Numbered from the stretch's first letter, positions 44,163 through 55,853 are shown. The stretch is 64,000 bases of DNA from JAGVSR01 sp963786675 (GCA_963786675.1 CAWAZY010000003.1:372001-436000); one strand, 5' to 3'. Notes: a model not told the origin generated them from the letters alone. Numbers and translations are program-made.

Positions 44163-45706
44163 GGGCGCGCCTCCCTTTCAATGCCGGGCTGAGGCCCGAG
44201 CACGGCATCGGCGTAGGCCGACGGGTCAGCAAGCTGCAGGGCCGTGGCCTGCAAACTGCGCGAGACAGGTGCGGCCAAGATGGCAAGTAGCAGGGTTGCC
44301 GCCACGAGAATGCCCGCGCCCGCCGTCAATCCAGGATGCCACGGCGTCGGTGGGGGCGCGACGTCATACTCGTCGAAGCCTCCGGCTTTGCCCGGCAGCC
44401 AGAACAGGAGGCCCGCCACGCGCGCCAGGACGAGTGCCACGACCAGACCGGAGGCCAGCAGAACGGTCCACGACAGGACGCTAAACGGCGCGTCACGCAA
44501 GGCCTGCATCAACATCAATTTGCCCAGGAACCCCGATAGGGGCGGCGCGCCACTGAGAGCTGCAGCGAGGATCAGATAGGCAGCCCCCACGCCGAGTGCC
44601 CCGGCGATACGGGGACCCTTTTCATAGGTATCGGCGGGTGCACCGCGCTGCCGCGCAATCAGGTCTGTCACCAGAAAGAATGCTCCGGCCGCGAGCGTGG
44701 AATGGACGAGGTAGTAGAGGGCCGCGGCAACGGCCGTGATGCCGCCTTCGGCGATGGCCAGCATGAGCGTTCCACTGGAGATGACTACGATGTTGGCGAT
44801 GACCACGGCGAGACGGCGGGCCGCCAGCGCGCCCATGGCGCCGACGGCGATGGTCAGCGCGGCAAGCCAGGGCAGCCATGGCATGAGGAGATCGGCGGTG
44901 AACGGCGCGGCCGGCAGTCCCACGGATGAAACGCGCAACAGCGCATAAATACCGACTTTGGTCAGCACCGCGAACAGGGCTGCCACCGGCAGCTGGGCCG
45001 CCGGGTAGACGTGCGGCAACCAGAAGCCCAGCGGCACCATCGCGGCCTTGAACAGGAATACGAGGACCAGGAGCATGAATGCGGCGCGCACCAGCCCCTG
45101 ATCCGCCTCGCCTACCCGCGGCAGGACATTCACCAGATCAGCTATGTTGAGCGTGCCGAGCGTCCCGTAAATCAGGCCAAGCGCGATCAGGAACAGCGCC
45201 GAACCGGCCAGATTGAGAACGACATAACTGAGCCCCGCCGTGACCCGCTGCGCGCCGCCGCCATGCACCATGAGCGCATACGACGCGAGGAGCAGGATTT
45301 CGAAAAACACGAACAGGTTGAACAGATCGCCGGTGAGAAACGCACCGTTCAGGCCGGCGAGTTGAAGCTGATAGAAGGCATGGAAATGCCGTCCGTTGGT
45401 GTCCGTTCCCGATGTGGCGGCCAGGAAGACCGGCAGCGCCAGGGCGGCAGTCACCGCCACCATCACCGCCGCGAGACGATCGAGCACGAGAACGATGCCG
45501 TAGGGTGCGGGCCAATCGCCGAGCCGGTAGGCGGTGATGGTGCCATCGCCCGCTGTTCCCAGGTTGAGGATCGCGGTTGCGCCGAGCGCCATGAGCGCCA
45601 CCAGCGAAATCGCGCGTTTGATTTTAACCGGCACGCCGTGAAGGGCGAGCAGCAGCGCCGCCGTCACAAACGGAATGAGAATGGGCAGAATGACGAGGTG
45701 GCTCAT
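44159..45706 (-). CDS. mrpD: Na+/H+ antiporter subunit D
   Basis: A 515-residue polytopic proton-pumping subunit of the NuoL/M/N type, with about 14 helices. Key features: the TM5 Glu in FVFFEILLLASYALM, the lysine region FLFKAAMVPLGFWLPHVYP and the broken helix TKVGIYALLRV. It overlaps mrpC and mrpE by 4 bp each. Confidence 0.94.
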   Translation of the reverse strand: MSHLVILPILIPFVTAALLLALHGVPVKIKRAISLVALMALGATAILNLGTAGDGTITAYRLGDWPAPYGIVLVLDRLAAVMVAVTAALALPVFLAATSGTDTNGRHFHAFYQLQLAGLNGAFLTGDLFNLFVFFEILLLASYALMVHGGGAQRVTAGLSYVVLNLAGSALFLIALGLIYGTLGTLNIADLVNVLPRVGEADQGLVRAAFMLLVLVFLFKAAMVPLGFWLPHVYPAAQLPVAALFAVLTKVGIYALLRVSSVGLPAAPFTADLLMPWLPWLAALTIAVGAMGALAARRLAVVIANIVVISSGTLMLAIAEGGITAVAAALYYLVHSTLAAGAFFLVTDLIARQRGAPADTYEKGPRIAGALGVGAAYLILAAALSGAPPLSGFLGKLMLMQALRDAPFSVLSWTVLLASGLVVALVLARVAGLLFWLPGKAGGFDEYDVAPPPTPWHPGLTAGAGILVAATLLLAILAAPVSRSLQATALQLADPSAYADAVLGPQPGIEREARP

Positions 45707-46050
45707 TCGTCACCCCGCGCATCGACGCCGTCCGTTCCGGTTTCGCCCTTGGCCCTCAGGGCCAGGGCCACGAGGTAGGCGGTCATGCCAAAGCCGATGA
45801 CGATCGCCGTCAACACAAGCGCCTGCGGGAGGGGGTCGGCGGCGCCCGTGGTGCCGGGTATGGCGAGAGGCGGAGCGGTGGCGGTCAGGCGCCCGCCGAA
45901 GAAAATCAGCAGGTTCACGGCATAGGAAAGGAGGGTCAGCCCGAGAATGACCGAGAAGGTGTTGGCCCGCAGCAAGAGGTAGATTCCGCAAGCGGCAACG
46001 AAGCCAACGGCCAAGGCGACGAGGAGTTCCATTGGCTCAGGCCCTCCCAT
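45703..46050 (-). CDS. mrpC: Na+/H+ antiporter subunit C
   Basis: A 115-residue NuoK-like subunit with three helices: CGIYLLLRANTFSVILGLTLLSYAVNLLIF and the conserved DPLPQALVLTAIVIGFGMTA. It overlaps mrpAB by 14 bp and mrpD by 4 bp. Confidence 0.94.
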   Translation of the reverse strand: MGGPEPMELLVALAVGFVAACGIYLLLRANTFSVILGLTLLSYAVNLLIFFGGRLTATAPPLAIPGTTGAADPLPQALVLTAIVIGFGMTAYLVALALRAKGETGTDGVDARGDE

Positions 46051-48874
46051 CGGCCGGCGCCGCCGGAGCGGACGGATTGGGGTCTGCCGTCACTTCGCGG
46101 CGGCTCAAGCGTCCCAGTTCGGCCAGTGCCAGAAGAACGCTGGCAATGACGACGAGGAATACGCCGAGATCGAAGGCCATGGCGGACGCCAGTTCGAACT
46201 TATCGATCCCCGGCGGCTTCACGTAGCCATGGGTGCTGGTGAGGAACGGATAGCCAAACAGCCAGCTCGCGATGCCTGTCGCAGTGGCAATGGCGAGGCC
46301 GAGACCCAGGACGCGTACCGCATCAATGCGGAGGCGTGCGGCGGCGAAGTCGATGCCACTGGCGAGGTATTGCAGGACAAGCGCAACGGCCGCGACGAGG
46401 CCGGCGATGAAACCGCCACCGGGCAGATTGTGACCCCGCAGGAAGATGTACACCGAGACGGCGAGCGCCAGCGGCAGCAGCGGACGCATCAACTGCGCCA
46501 GCATGATGGGATAACGATCCGCGTCGCGCACGGCTCGTCCGGCATGCGGGACCAGATTCAGTCTGTCGAGCAAGGCGTGGAGGCCGAGCGCGGCCATGGC
46601 CAGCACGGCAATTTCGCCCAGCGTGTCGAAACCCCGGAAATCGACCAGCGTGACGTTGACGACGTTGGTGCCGCCGCCGCCGGAAACGGAATTGGCGATG
46701 TGATATCCGGAGATCGTCTCATAGGGACGGGTCAGCATGGCGTAGAGGAGGGCTGCAATACCTGTCCCGGCGGCCGCCGCCAGGACGGCATCACGGGTGC
46801 GCCGCGCTGAACTATCGGGCTCGGCCGCGATGCCGGGCAGGAAGCGCAGGGCGAGCAGCAACAGTACGATGGTCACGACCTCGACCGAGAGCTGTGTGAG
46901 GGCGAGATCGGGCGCTTCAAATCGGATGAAGGCAAGCGATACAACCAGACCCACCACACTGAGAAAGATAAGCGACGTGTGGCGCTGGTGATGGAAGACG
47001 ACGGTTCCGATCGCGCCAAAGGCGGCGGCGGCCACGGCGAGCGCCGTCGCCAGATCGACCGGTGTGGGGGCAAGCGATCCGGCGAGCGTCGCGGCGGGCG
47101 CGGCCTGCCAGGCGGCCCATCCCATGATCGTGACAAATCCAACAAGCAGGGCCGCGTAGCCGGGCAGCGACCGCGCATCAAGCACGCCCATGATCCCGGC
47201 CGACCAGCGCACGAAGAAATTATATACGCGCTCGAAAAGCACCGGGCTCGACAGCGGCACGGCAAACCGGTCGTGCAGCGAGAACAGGTGGTCGCGGCGC
47301 CAGTAATGGAGAATGCCGAGAGCCATGGCCGCGATGCTCATGAAGAGCGGAATGTTCCACCCATGCCAGACCGCGAGTTTGAAGGACGGCACGGCGCCGG
47401 GCAGCACCGCAATTGCCGCGGCATTCAGAATGGGGCCGACGGACAATTGCGGCAGGAAGCCGACGACCAGAACCAGACCGACCAGCACCTCCACCGGTAG
47501 GCGCATCCACTTGGGCGGCTCTTGCGGTGTTTTGGGCAGATTGACCGGCTCGCCGTTGAAGAAGACGTCATGCACGAAACGCGCGGAGTAGGCGACGCTC
47601 AACATGCCGGCGAGCGTCGCGAACGCCGGCAAAAGATAGGTCGCATATCCCGGAAACCCGGGATGCCCCACGGCTTCGGCGAAAAACATCTCTTTGGACA
47701 GGAATCCGTTGAGCAGCGGGACACCAGCCATCGAACCCGCGGCCAGCATGCCGAGGATGGCGGTGCGTGGCATGTATTTGAACATGCCGTTGATGCGGCG
47801 CATGTCGCGGGTGCCGCATTCATGGTCGATGATGCCCGCCGCCATGAAGAGCGAGGCCTTGAAGATGGCGTGGTTGATGATGTGGAAGATGGCCGCGACC
47901 GCGCTCATGGGCGTGCCCAGACCGAACAGCAGGGTGATAAGCCCTAAGTGGCTGATGGTCGAATAGGCGAGCAGGCCTTTGAAGTCATGCTTGAGAAGCG
48001 CCACGTAGGCACCGTAAACAAACGTGATGGCGCCCGTCGTTCCCACGAGCAGGAACCACAGTTCCGTTCCCGATAGCGCGGGATAAAGCCGCCCCAGCAG
48101 AAAAACACCGGCCTTCACCATGGTCGCCGAATGCAGGTACGCAGAGACCGGCGTCGGCGCGGCCATCGCGTTGGGCAGCCAGAAATGAAATGGGAACTGG
48201 GCCGATTTCGTGAAGGCGCCGATCAGCACAAGAACCAGCGTCAGGGGGTAGAGCGGATCGGCGCGGATGACGTCGCCCTTGGCCAGCACGACGCTGAGAT
48301 CGTAACTGCCGGCGATGTGCCCAATGAGTAGAATTCCGGCCAGGAGCGCCAGACCGCCGCCGCCCGTGACGGCCAGCGCCATGCGCGCGGCGATGCGCGA
48401 TTCGTAGGCTTCGTACTTGTACGCGATGAGCAGGAATGAGGTGAGGCTGGTGATCTCCCAGAACACCAGCATCAAGAGCAGGTTTTCCGACAGCACCACG
48501 CCCAGCATGCCGCCCGCGAAACATAACAGCAGCGCAAAGAAGCGCCCCAGGCGGTCGTACTCCGGCAGGTAGTAGGCGGCGTAGAGCACGATCAGCAGGC
48601 CGATGCCGAGGATCAAACCGGCAAAGAGCATCCCCAGCCCGTCGAACCGCAGCGCGAAATCGAGGCCCCATTCCGGCATCCAAGGCACGCGGACGACGTG
48701 GACGGCGCCATCGAGAGCGGCGGGGACGAGCGGCGCCAGCAGCGCCATTCCACCCGCCATGACGGCGGCCGCCGTCCAGGCCGCGGCGCTGCGCGAATGC
48801 CGCGAGGCCACGAGGGCCGCGACAGCGCCGAGAAACGGCAGAAAGAGAGCGGCAAATAGGGGATCAACGAGCAT
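46037..48874 (-). CDS. mrpA: Na+/H+ antiporter fused subunits A and B
   Basis: A 945-residue protein of about 22 helices. Residues 1 to about 780 are MrpA (NuoL-like: VFWEITSLTSFLLIAY, TKSAQFPFHFWLPNAMAAPTPVSAYLHSATMVKAG, GLLAYSTISHLGL). The last 150 residues are MrpB (RPLLPLALAVSVYIFLRGHNLPGGGF). The fusion, typical of many alphaproteobacteria, means the operon has six genes for seven subunits. First gene; its promoter lies in 48875-49088. Confidence 0.94.
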   Translation of the reverse strand: MLVDPLFAALFLPFLGAVAALVASRHSRSAAAWTAAAVMAGGMALLAPLVPAALDGAVHVVRVPWMPEWGLDFALRFDGLGMLFAGLILGIGLLIVLYAAYYLPEYDRLGRFFALLLCFAGGMLGVVLSENLLLMLVFWEITSLTSFLLIAYKYEAYESRIAARMALAVTGGGGLALLAGILLIGHIAGSYDLSVVLAKGDVIRADPLYPLTLVLVLIGAFTKSAQFPFHFWLPNAMAAPTPVSAYLHSATMVKAGVFLLGRLYPALSGTELWFLLVGTTGAITFVYGAYVALLKHDFKGLLAYSTISHLGLITLLFGLGTPMSAVAAIFHIINHAIFKASLFMAAGIIDHECGTRDMRRINGMFKYMPRTAILGMLAAGSMAGVPLLNGFLSKEMFFAEAVGHPGFPGYATYLLPAFATLAGMLSVAYSARFVHDVFFNGEPVNLPKTPQEPPKWMRLPVEVLVGLVLVVGFLPQLSVGPILNAAAIAVLPGAVPSFKLAVWHGWNIPLFMSIAAMALGILHYWRRDHLFSLHDRFAVPLSSPVLFERVYNFFVRWSAGIMGVLDARSLPGYAALLVGFVTIMGWAAWQAAPAATLAGSLAPTPVDLATALAVAAAAFGAIGTVVFHHQRHTSLIFLSVVGLVVSLAFIRFEAPDLALTQLSVEVVTIVLLLLALRFLPGIAAEPDSSARRTRDAVLAAAAGTGIAALLYAMLTRPYETISGYHIANSVSGGGGTNVVNVTLVDFRGFDTLGEIAVLAMAALGLHALLDRLNLVPHAGRAVRDADRYPIMLAQLMRPLLPLALAVSVYIFLRGHNLPGGGFIAGLVAAVALVLQYLASGIDFAAARLRIDAVRVLGLGLAIATATGIASWLFGYPFLTSTHGYVKPPGIDKFELASAMAFDLGVFLVVIASVLLALAELGRLSRREVTADPNPSAPAAPADGRA

Positions 48875-49088
48875 GAGGGTTGAATAGCCGATGAGGCGGC
48901 AGGATCAAGCTGTATCCGATCTGTGCGGAAGTTCTACCAAGTTGCGTGCGCGACCTTCACCCGTCACGCGTGACCTGAGCGGGGGAGTGTTGGTACCGTT
49001 CAATGCGAACGGCCGGAACGTTATAAGGGTGCCATACCCCGGCCGATCAAGACGCGCGGTGCTAATTCGCAGCTTGGCGTGGGGCTTC

Positions 49089-49694
49089 TCAGTCTTTTTC
49101 GAACATCACAAGGCTTAAAAGCCCGCCGGCCTGTCCGGTCCGGGGCCTGTAGTGATAGACAAGCACGGTGCGTTCCGGCGTGACGGCGGACCAGTGGATC
49201 ACCGTCCAGGGATCTTCGTCGTAGGATGTGTCTTGGGGTCGCGTCAGCAGCGCCGTCAGTGCGGCGGTGATGTCGTCGGGCTTGGTGCGATCCGGCGGCA
49301 GAACGACGCTGCACGCGTAGCTCTGGCCATCGGCAAAATCAGGAAAGTCGGATTTGGCCTGGTCATCGAGGTCACTCTGGGTGACGGAAACCGATAGGTT
49401 CTGTCCATTGTCTTTGAGGGTCCAGGCCGCGATGGACGTGGGAGGTACGGGAGGCTTGTAGGCCGCGAGGGCGTCGCCGGTGACGGGCGTCCAGGCCCGT
49501 GCTTGCGCGACGGCGGCCACCGCCCCCAGATCCGGCATCGGTTCCAGACACGCTGCGTCGAAGATGGCCACGTACCGCGCCGCCACGCCGTTGGCGGGTC
49601 CAGCATGCGCTCCGCCAGCGTGCCAGGGCAGAGTGGAGAAGATAGCAGCCGATAAACCCGCAGCAAGCCCACGGACGCAGGGGTAAAAACGCAT
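49089..49694 (-). CDS. Unknown secreted protein
   Basis: I do not recognise this 201-residue protein. A signal peptide (VRGLAAGLSAAIFSTLPWHAGGAHA) is followed by FDAACLEPMPDL (Cys), a strand-rich middle and YACSVVLPPD (Cys), so one disulfide is likely, and it ends GGLLSLVMFEKD. The ATG at 49694 has ATGAGG 9-12 bp upstream; an ATG at 49706 is also in frame. It stands alone between the mrp operon and tRNA-Gly. Confidence 0.65.
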   Translation of the reverse strand: MRFYPCVRGLAAGLSAAIFSTLPWHAGGAHAGPANGVAARYVAIFDAACLEPMPDLGAVAAVAQARAWTPVTGDALAAYKPPVPPTSIAAWTLKDNGQNLSVSVTQSDLDDQAKSDFPDFADGQSYACSVVLPPDRTKPDDITAALTALLTRPQDTSYDEDPWTVIHWSAVTPERTVLVYHYRPRTGQAGGLLSLVMFEKD

Positions 49695-50075
49695 GGCGAA
49701 CCTCATGGTATGGTGGGGCAAGAAGGGGCATGCCGCCAAGCCCATCGCGGACTTGCCACTGCAAAACTAGCAGTCAGGCGGGCGGGCTGGAAAGTTGCGC
49801 CGCCACGGTTGGTCAATGTTGGCCGGGCTTTCGGGACAGCGGCACGCCCGTCCGCCTGCGGGCTAGCTCGCTCTCCCAGCATGCGTGCCGAATTAATGTG
49901 TGCGCTCAGCAACCCGGCAGGGGTCTGCCATTCCGGCTCCTGGGCGATTGGCTGGGATATGCCGGTGCCATCGACAGGCGGCCCTTCACATTGCACCGCT
50001 GAGCGGCTATCACTCCGCGCCAGAGCCGCCGAGGCTTGAGCCGCTGAGACCATCGACCCGGGGCTGCGGACCTCC
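49695..50075. other. Intergenic region before tRNA-Gly
   Basis: 381 bp with no convincing coding frame. It should carry the promoter of tRNA-Gly (plus) and that of the secreted-protein gene (minus). I see no strong palindrome or repeat. Confidence 0.4.
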
Positions 50076-50149
50076 GCGGATGTAGTTCAATGGTAGAACG
50101 GCAGCCTTCCAAGCTGCATACACGGGTTCGATTCCCGTCATCCGCTCCA
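50076..50149 (+). tRNA. tRNA-Gly (anticodon TCC)
   Basis: 74 nt including an encoded CCA end. Acceptor GCGGATG pairs with CATCCGC. The D-arm region GTTCAATGGTAGAAC, the anticodon loop CTTCCAA with anticodon TCC and the T-loop GGGTTCGATTCCC are all standard. Confidence 0.96.
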
Positions 50150-50332
50150 ATTCTTGCGAGCCATGGTCCCCCGAGAAGCCCCATCCGCGCCCTAAAAGGC
50201 GGGGGTTTTGATGCGCGTAGGACTTGAACAGAAGGCGTCAAGCCACTAGACACTCGCGCGAACACGGGCGCAGCTCTGCTCACGGGAGCGGGCCCTCGTG
50301 CCTTCCAACTGGAAACCGAGGACGGAACGCGT

Positions 50333-51541
<1,209 letters not shown>

Positions 51542-51564
51542 GGCGCCCAAGGCCATGTTGCATC

Positions 51565-51603
51565 GAAGCCGGGGGTTTACGAAACCTCCGGCTTCATCTT
51601 TTC
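51565..51603 (+). terminator. Rho-independent terminator after tuf
   Basis: GAAGCCGGGGGTTT / AAACCTCCGGCTTC with loop ACG, followed by ATCTTTTCT, 23 bp past the tuf stop. Confidence 0.9.
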
Positions 51604-51630
51604 TAAGCTGGCAACAGGACGGAGAACGCC

Positions 51631-51954
51631 ATGATCGTCGTCACCACGAATGACCTCGCCGGCTATCGCATCGTGCGGACGCTGGGGGTGGCGCGGGGCC
51701 TCACCGTCCGGTCACGCAGTGTTGTCGGCAACATCGGCGCGGCAATCCAGATCCTCTTTGGCGGCACGATTACCGTCTACACCAAGCTCGCCGAGCAGAC
51801 GCGCCAAGAGGCATTCGATCTGTTGATCCGCCACGCCGAGCAGATGGGCGCCAACGCCATTCTCTGTTTCCGCTACGACGCCAACGAGATCGCGTCCGCG
51901 GTCACCGAGGTGCTGGCTTACGGCACCGCCGTCGTGGTCGAGCCGGAGCATTAA
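51631..51954 (+). CDS. YbjQ/UPF0145 family protein
   Basis: A 107-residue protein matching the YbjQ (heavy-metal-binding-like, pentameric) family: VVTTNDLAGYRIVRTLGVARG, the glycine-rich VGNIGAAIQILFGG and QMGANAILCFRYD. Function is not established. GGAGAA lies before the ATG. It sits between the tuf terminator and tRNA-Trp. Confidence 0.88.
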   Translation: MIVVTTNDLAGYRIVRTLGVARGLTVRSRSVVGNIGAAIQILFGGTITVYTKLAEQTRQEAFDLLIRHAEQMGANAILCFRYDANEIASAVTEVLAYGTAVVVEPEH

Positions 51955-52078
51955 GTGGCGCGGGCGGCGGCTAATCGCAGAATTGTGGCGACAGGCGAGT
52001 GACAAAGCAAAAAACTTCCGCTAGAGGTACCGGCCCTGGTCTGGCCCGACAGCATCTTTTCGGGGCGGGCGGGCGTAC

Positions 52079-52154
52079 AGGGGTGTAGCTCAATTGGTAG
52101 AGCGTCGGTCTCCAAAACCGAAGGTCGCAGGTTCGAGACCTGCCGCCCCTGCCA
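52079..52154 (+). tRNA. tRNA-Trp (anticodon CCA)
   Basis: 76 nt including an encoded CCA end. Acceptor AGGGGTG pairs with CGCCCCT (one T-G pair). D-arm GCTCAATTGGTAGAGC, anticodon loop CTCCAAA with anticodon CCA, and T-loop GGTTCGAGACC. The tRNA-Trp/secE order is the common bacterial one. Confidence 0.96.
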
Positions 52155-52274
52155 TTTGATTGCGAGCGGGTCCGCGGCGAGGGCGCCGGGCCGGTTCTGA
52201 TGGGACGGCGCTTCCGGAAGGCTTCCGGCGGCGCTGCGCTCTTTTGTCGCATGCGCCCGGTGAAGACAGTTTCG

Positions 52275-52472
52275 ATGGCGATGTATAACCCGTTGCAGTT
52301 CATTCAAGAGGTTCGGCAGGAAGTCGCCAAGGTCACCTGGCCGACGTGGAAAGAGGTGTGGATCACCACCCTCATGGTCCTCGTCATGGTCACCCTGGCG
52401 TCGTTGTTCTTCATGGCCGCGGACTTGGTTTTGAGCTGGTTCATCAAAACGATCCTGGAATTAGGTCGTTGA
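52275..52472 (+). CDS. secE: Preprotein translocase subunit SecE
   Basis: A 65-residue one-helix subunit of the SecYEG channel. The amphipathic part FIQEVRQEVAKVTWPTWKEV and one membrane helix (TLMVLVMVTLASLFFMAADLVL) are diagnostic. ATGs at 52275 and 52281 are both usable. Lies 58 bp before nusG. Confidence 0.93.
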   Translation: MAMYNPLQFIQEVRQEVAKVTWPTWKEVWITTLMVLVMVTLASLFFMAADLVLSWFIKTILELGR

Positions 52473-52530
52473 GCACCAACGTGAATAGCTAGCTCGATTC
52501 CGGCCCAAGAGACGAGAGAAGACGCGACGC

Positions 52531-53067
52531 ATGTCCAAGCGCTGGTACATTGTCCACGCCTACACCAACTTCGAACGCAAAGTGGCCGATTCCATCAAGG
52601 AACGGGCGAAGGCGGCGGGGCTTGAAGACCTCATCGAAGAGGTGATGGTACCGACCGAAGACGTCATCGAGGTGAAGCGTGGCCGCAAGATCCATGCGGA
52701 ACGCAAGTTCCTCCCCGGCTACGTGCTGGTGAAGATGGAGATGACGGATCAGGCTCTCGTGCTGATCAAGAACACGCCCAAGGTTACGGGTTTTCTTGGA
52801 TCGGACAACAAACCGATGGCCATTCGGGAAGAGGAAGCCATGCGCATCCTCAACCAGGTGAAGGATGGCGTGGAACGGCCCGCACCGTCGATCATCTACG
52901 AGATCGGCGAGCAGGTGAAAGTTATCGACGGTCCCTTCGCCTCGTTCCAGGGCGAAGTGGAAGAGGTGGACGGCGAGCGGTCACGTTTGAAGGTCGGGGT
53001 GTCGATCTTCGGGCGTAAGACGCCGGTGGAACTTGAATTCCAGCAGGTGGAGAAAGTCGCCAGCTGA
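52531..53067 (+). CDS. nusG: Transcription termination/antitermination factor NusG
   Basis: A 178-residue protein: NGN domain (RWYIVHAYTNFERKVADSI to about 115) and KOW domain (about 125-178, QVKVIDGPFASFQGEVEEVD). It couples RNA polymerase with Rho and ribosomes. Standard place between secE and rplK. Confidence 0.97.
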   Translation: MSKRWYIVHAYTNFERKVADSIKERAKAAGLEDLIEEVMVPTEDVIEVKRGRKIHAERKFLPGYVLVKMEMTDQALVLIKNTPKVTGFLGSDNKPMAIREEEAMRILNQVKDGVERPAPSIIYEIGEQVKVIDGPFASFQGEVEEVDGERSRLKVGVSIFGRKTPVELEFQQVEKVAS

Positions 53068-53292
53068 CGGTTTCGCGCCGCAACGGTGGATGATGTCCGC
53101 GGGTGTGGTGCTGCACGTGTTTCCAGTGCTTCGGGACTGGAAGAAGCCCCGCCATCCGGGCCTTGCGGCACGTTTGGCGGATTTCCCGCGGGAGAACCGG
53201 GCCTTCAAATCCGCCCGGTTCGTTGAACCGCTAACCCTGAGACGACCATCGCTTCGCGGTGATGGCCGGCCTCGTAAGACACAGGGGATGAC

Positions 53293-53739
53293 ATGGCCAA
53301 GAAGATCGACGGCTACATCAACTTGCAAGTGCCCGCCGGCGCGGCGAACCCGTCGCCGCCCATCGGCCCCGCGCTCGGTCAGCGCGGCGTCAACATCATG
53401 GAATTCTGCAAGTCCTTTAATGCCAAGACCAAGGATCTGGAGCAGGGCACGCCGATCCCGGTGAAGATCACGGTCTACTCCGACCGTTCGTTTTCCTTCG
53501 AGATGCGCACGCCGCCCGCGACGTTCCTGATCAAGAAGGCCGCCGGCATGAAGCCGACCGGCAAGCCGGGTTCGGGCTCCAAGGCCCCCGGCCGTGACGT
53601 GGCCGGCACCATCAGCATGGCGCAGCTGCGCGATATCGCCAAGCTGAAGATCAAGGACATGAACACGGATGACATCGAGCAGGCCGCCAAGACCATCGCT
53701 GGTTCGGCGCGCTCGATGGGCCTGACGGTGACGGAGTGA
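53293..53739 (+). CDS. rplK: Ribosomal protein uL11
   Basis: A 148-residue protein of the L7/L12 stalk base: INLQVPAGAANPSPPIGPALG and the C-terminal rRNA-binding domain ending MGLTVTE. GGGGATGAC precedes the ATG. 225 bp after nusG, 4 bp before rplA, so coupled to it. Confidence 0.98.
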   Translation: MAKKIDGYINLQVPAGAANPSPPIGPALGQRGVNIMEFCKSFNAKTKDLEQGTPIPVKITVYSDRSFSFEMRTPPATFLIKKAAGMKPTGKPGSGSKAPGRDVAGTISMAQLRDIAKLKIKDMNTDDIEQAAKTIAGSARSMGLTVTE

Positions 53740-53743
53740 TCAG

Positions 53744-54496
<753 letters not shown>

Positions 54497-54852
54497 CCGC
54501 GGCGTGGGATCTGACATGATCCGGGTGATGAGCCCGGGTGGTTCGCGGCGATGGGACCTTATGGGACCGCCGCCGCGATCTGACTGTCCGAGACTGTGGG
54601 TGCCGGGGAACTGGCTTGAACCTCATCCAAGAGGGCCCGCATGAGACAGAAGCGACCCGGTTTTCGCGCCCTCGGGCGTGTGATCCGGTTTCGAGACTTC
54701 TGGGTCAGCACCGTGCCGTCCCTGCTTGCAGGGTTCGCGCGGAAGGACAGACGACAGCGTCGTCAAAGTGCCCGGTGACGGGCGCGCGACGGCAAGGTGC
54801 AACCCGCGAGGGGGTCTCCGCAAGGGGATCTTATCGCAACGAGGAGTGAGCA
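54497..54852 (+). promoter_or_regulatory. rplJ leader (putative L10 autoregulatory leader)
   Basis: 356 bp between rplA and rplJ with no gene. In bacteria this leader usually binds the L10-L7/L12 complex and represses rplJL. Here it holds GC-rich inverted repeats, GCGGCG / CGCCGC at about 54546-54577 and CCCTGC / GCAGGG at 54720-54732. GAGGAGTGA sits before the GTG start. Specific L10 contacts cannot be shown from sequence. Confidence 0.5.
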
Positions 54853-55362
54853 GTGGATAGAGCCGCGAAACGTGAGCTCATCGGCCAGCTCCACGACGTG
54901 TTTCAGGACACGGGCGTGGTGGTGGTTGCCCACAACACCGGCATGGTGGCTTCCCAATCCGCGGAGTTCCGCCGTCTCGTCAAAGAGGCAGGCGGCTCCG
55001 TCAAGGTAGCCAAGAACAAGCTGGTGCAGCTCGCGATCAAGGATACCGCGACTGCCGACATCTCGGATCTGATGACGGGCCCGACCATCATGGCCTACTC
55101 GAAGGATCCGATCGCCGCCGCTAAGGCGGCCGTCGCTTACGCCAAGGGGAACGACAAACTCGTCATCCTCGGCGGCGCGATGGGCAAAACGGTGCTTGAC
55201 GCGAAGGGCGTGAAAGCTCTGGCCGAACTGCCGTCCCTTGATGAACTGAGAGCCACGCTGATCGGTCTCTTGAACGCGCCGGCGACGAAGATCGCCCGCA
55301 CGGTCAAAGAGCCCGGCGGCCAGCTCGCACGCGTCATCCAGGCGAAGGCGTCCCAGGGCTGA
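54853..55362 (+). CDS. rplJ: Ribosomal protein uL10
   Basis: A 169-residue stalk protein: MDRAAKRELIGQLHDVF, GGSVKVAKNKLVQLA and the C-terminal helix that anchors L7/L12 dimers (about 135-165). GTG start with GAGGAG upstream. 75 bp before rplL. Confidence 0.97.
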   Translation: MDRAAKRELIGQLHDVFQDTGVVVVAHNTGMVASQSAEFRRLVKEAGGSVKVAKNKLVQLAIKDTATADISDLMTGPTIMAYSKDPIAAAKAAVAYAKGNDKLVILGGAMGKTVLDAKGVKALAELPSLDELRATLIGLLNAPATKIARTVKEPGGQLARVIQAKASQG

Positions 55363-55437
55363 TGAGCCGATCCACGCGGGCCGCATGAAGCGCGCGCCCG
55401 CTCAAACACAAAGTTCGAAACCGGAAGGAAGTACCAA

Positions 55438-55809
55438 ATGTCCAAGCTTGAAAAGATTGTCGACGATCTCTCGGGCCTCACCGTTCTCGAGGCCGCCGAA
55501 CTCGCCAAGATGCTGGAAGAGAAGTGGGGCGTTTCTGCAGCCGCCGCCGTGGCTGTTGCCGCCGCTCCCGCTGCCGCCGCTGCTGCCGTCGAAGAGCAGA
55601 CCGAGTTCTCGGTCGTTCTCGTGTCGGGTGGCGACAAGAAGATCAACGTCATTAAGGAAGTCCGCGCCATCACGGGTCTGGGGCTGAAGGAAGCCAAGGA
55701 TCTCGTCGAGGCCGGCAACAAGGTCGTCAAGGACGGCGTCTCCAAGGACGACGCCGCCAAGCTGAAGAAGCAGCTCGAAGACCAGGGTGCCAAGGTCGAG
55801 CTGAAGTAA
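55438..55809 (+). CDS. rplL: Ribosomal protein bL12 (L7/L12)
   Basis: A 123-residue protein: dimerisation domain (about 1-35), Ala-rich hinge (about 36-52) and the factor-binding domain with EFSVVLVSGGDKKINVIKEV and GLGLKEAKDLVE. GGAAGGAAG precedes the ATG. Confidence 0.98.
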   Translation: MSKLEKIVDDLSGLTVLEAAELAKMLEEKWGVSAAAAVAVAAAPAAAAAAVEEQTEFSVVLVSGGDKKINVIKEVRAITGLGLKEAKDLVEAGNKVVKDGVSKDDAAKLKKQLEDQGAKVELK

Positions 55810-55819
55810 GCCACGCGAT

Positions 55820-55853
55820 CCCTCTCCCCGTCGCTTAAGCGATGGGGAGAGGG
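55820..55853. terminator. Long hairpin between rplL and rpoB
   Basis: A 34-base near-perfect palindrome: CCCTCTCCCCGTCGCTT pairs with AAGCGATGGGGAGAGGG (17 pairs, one wobble). No T-run follows. It stands where other bacteria have an attenuator or RNA-processing site that lowers rpoBC relative to ribosomal protein expression. Confidence 0.7.
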
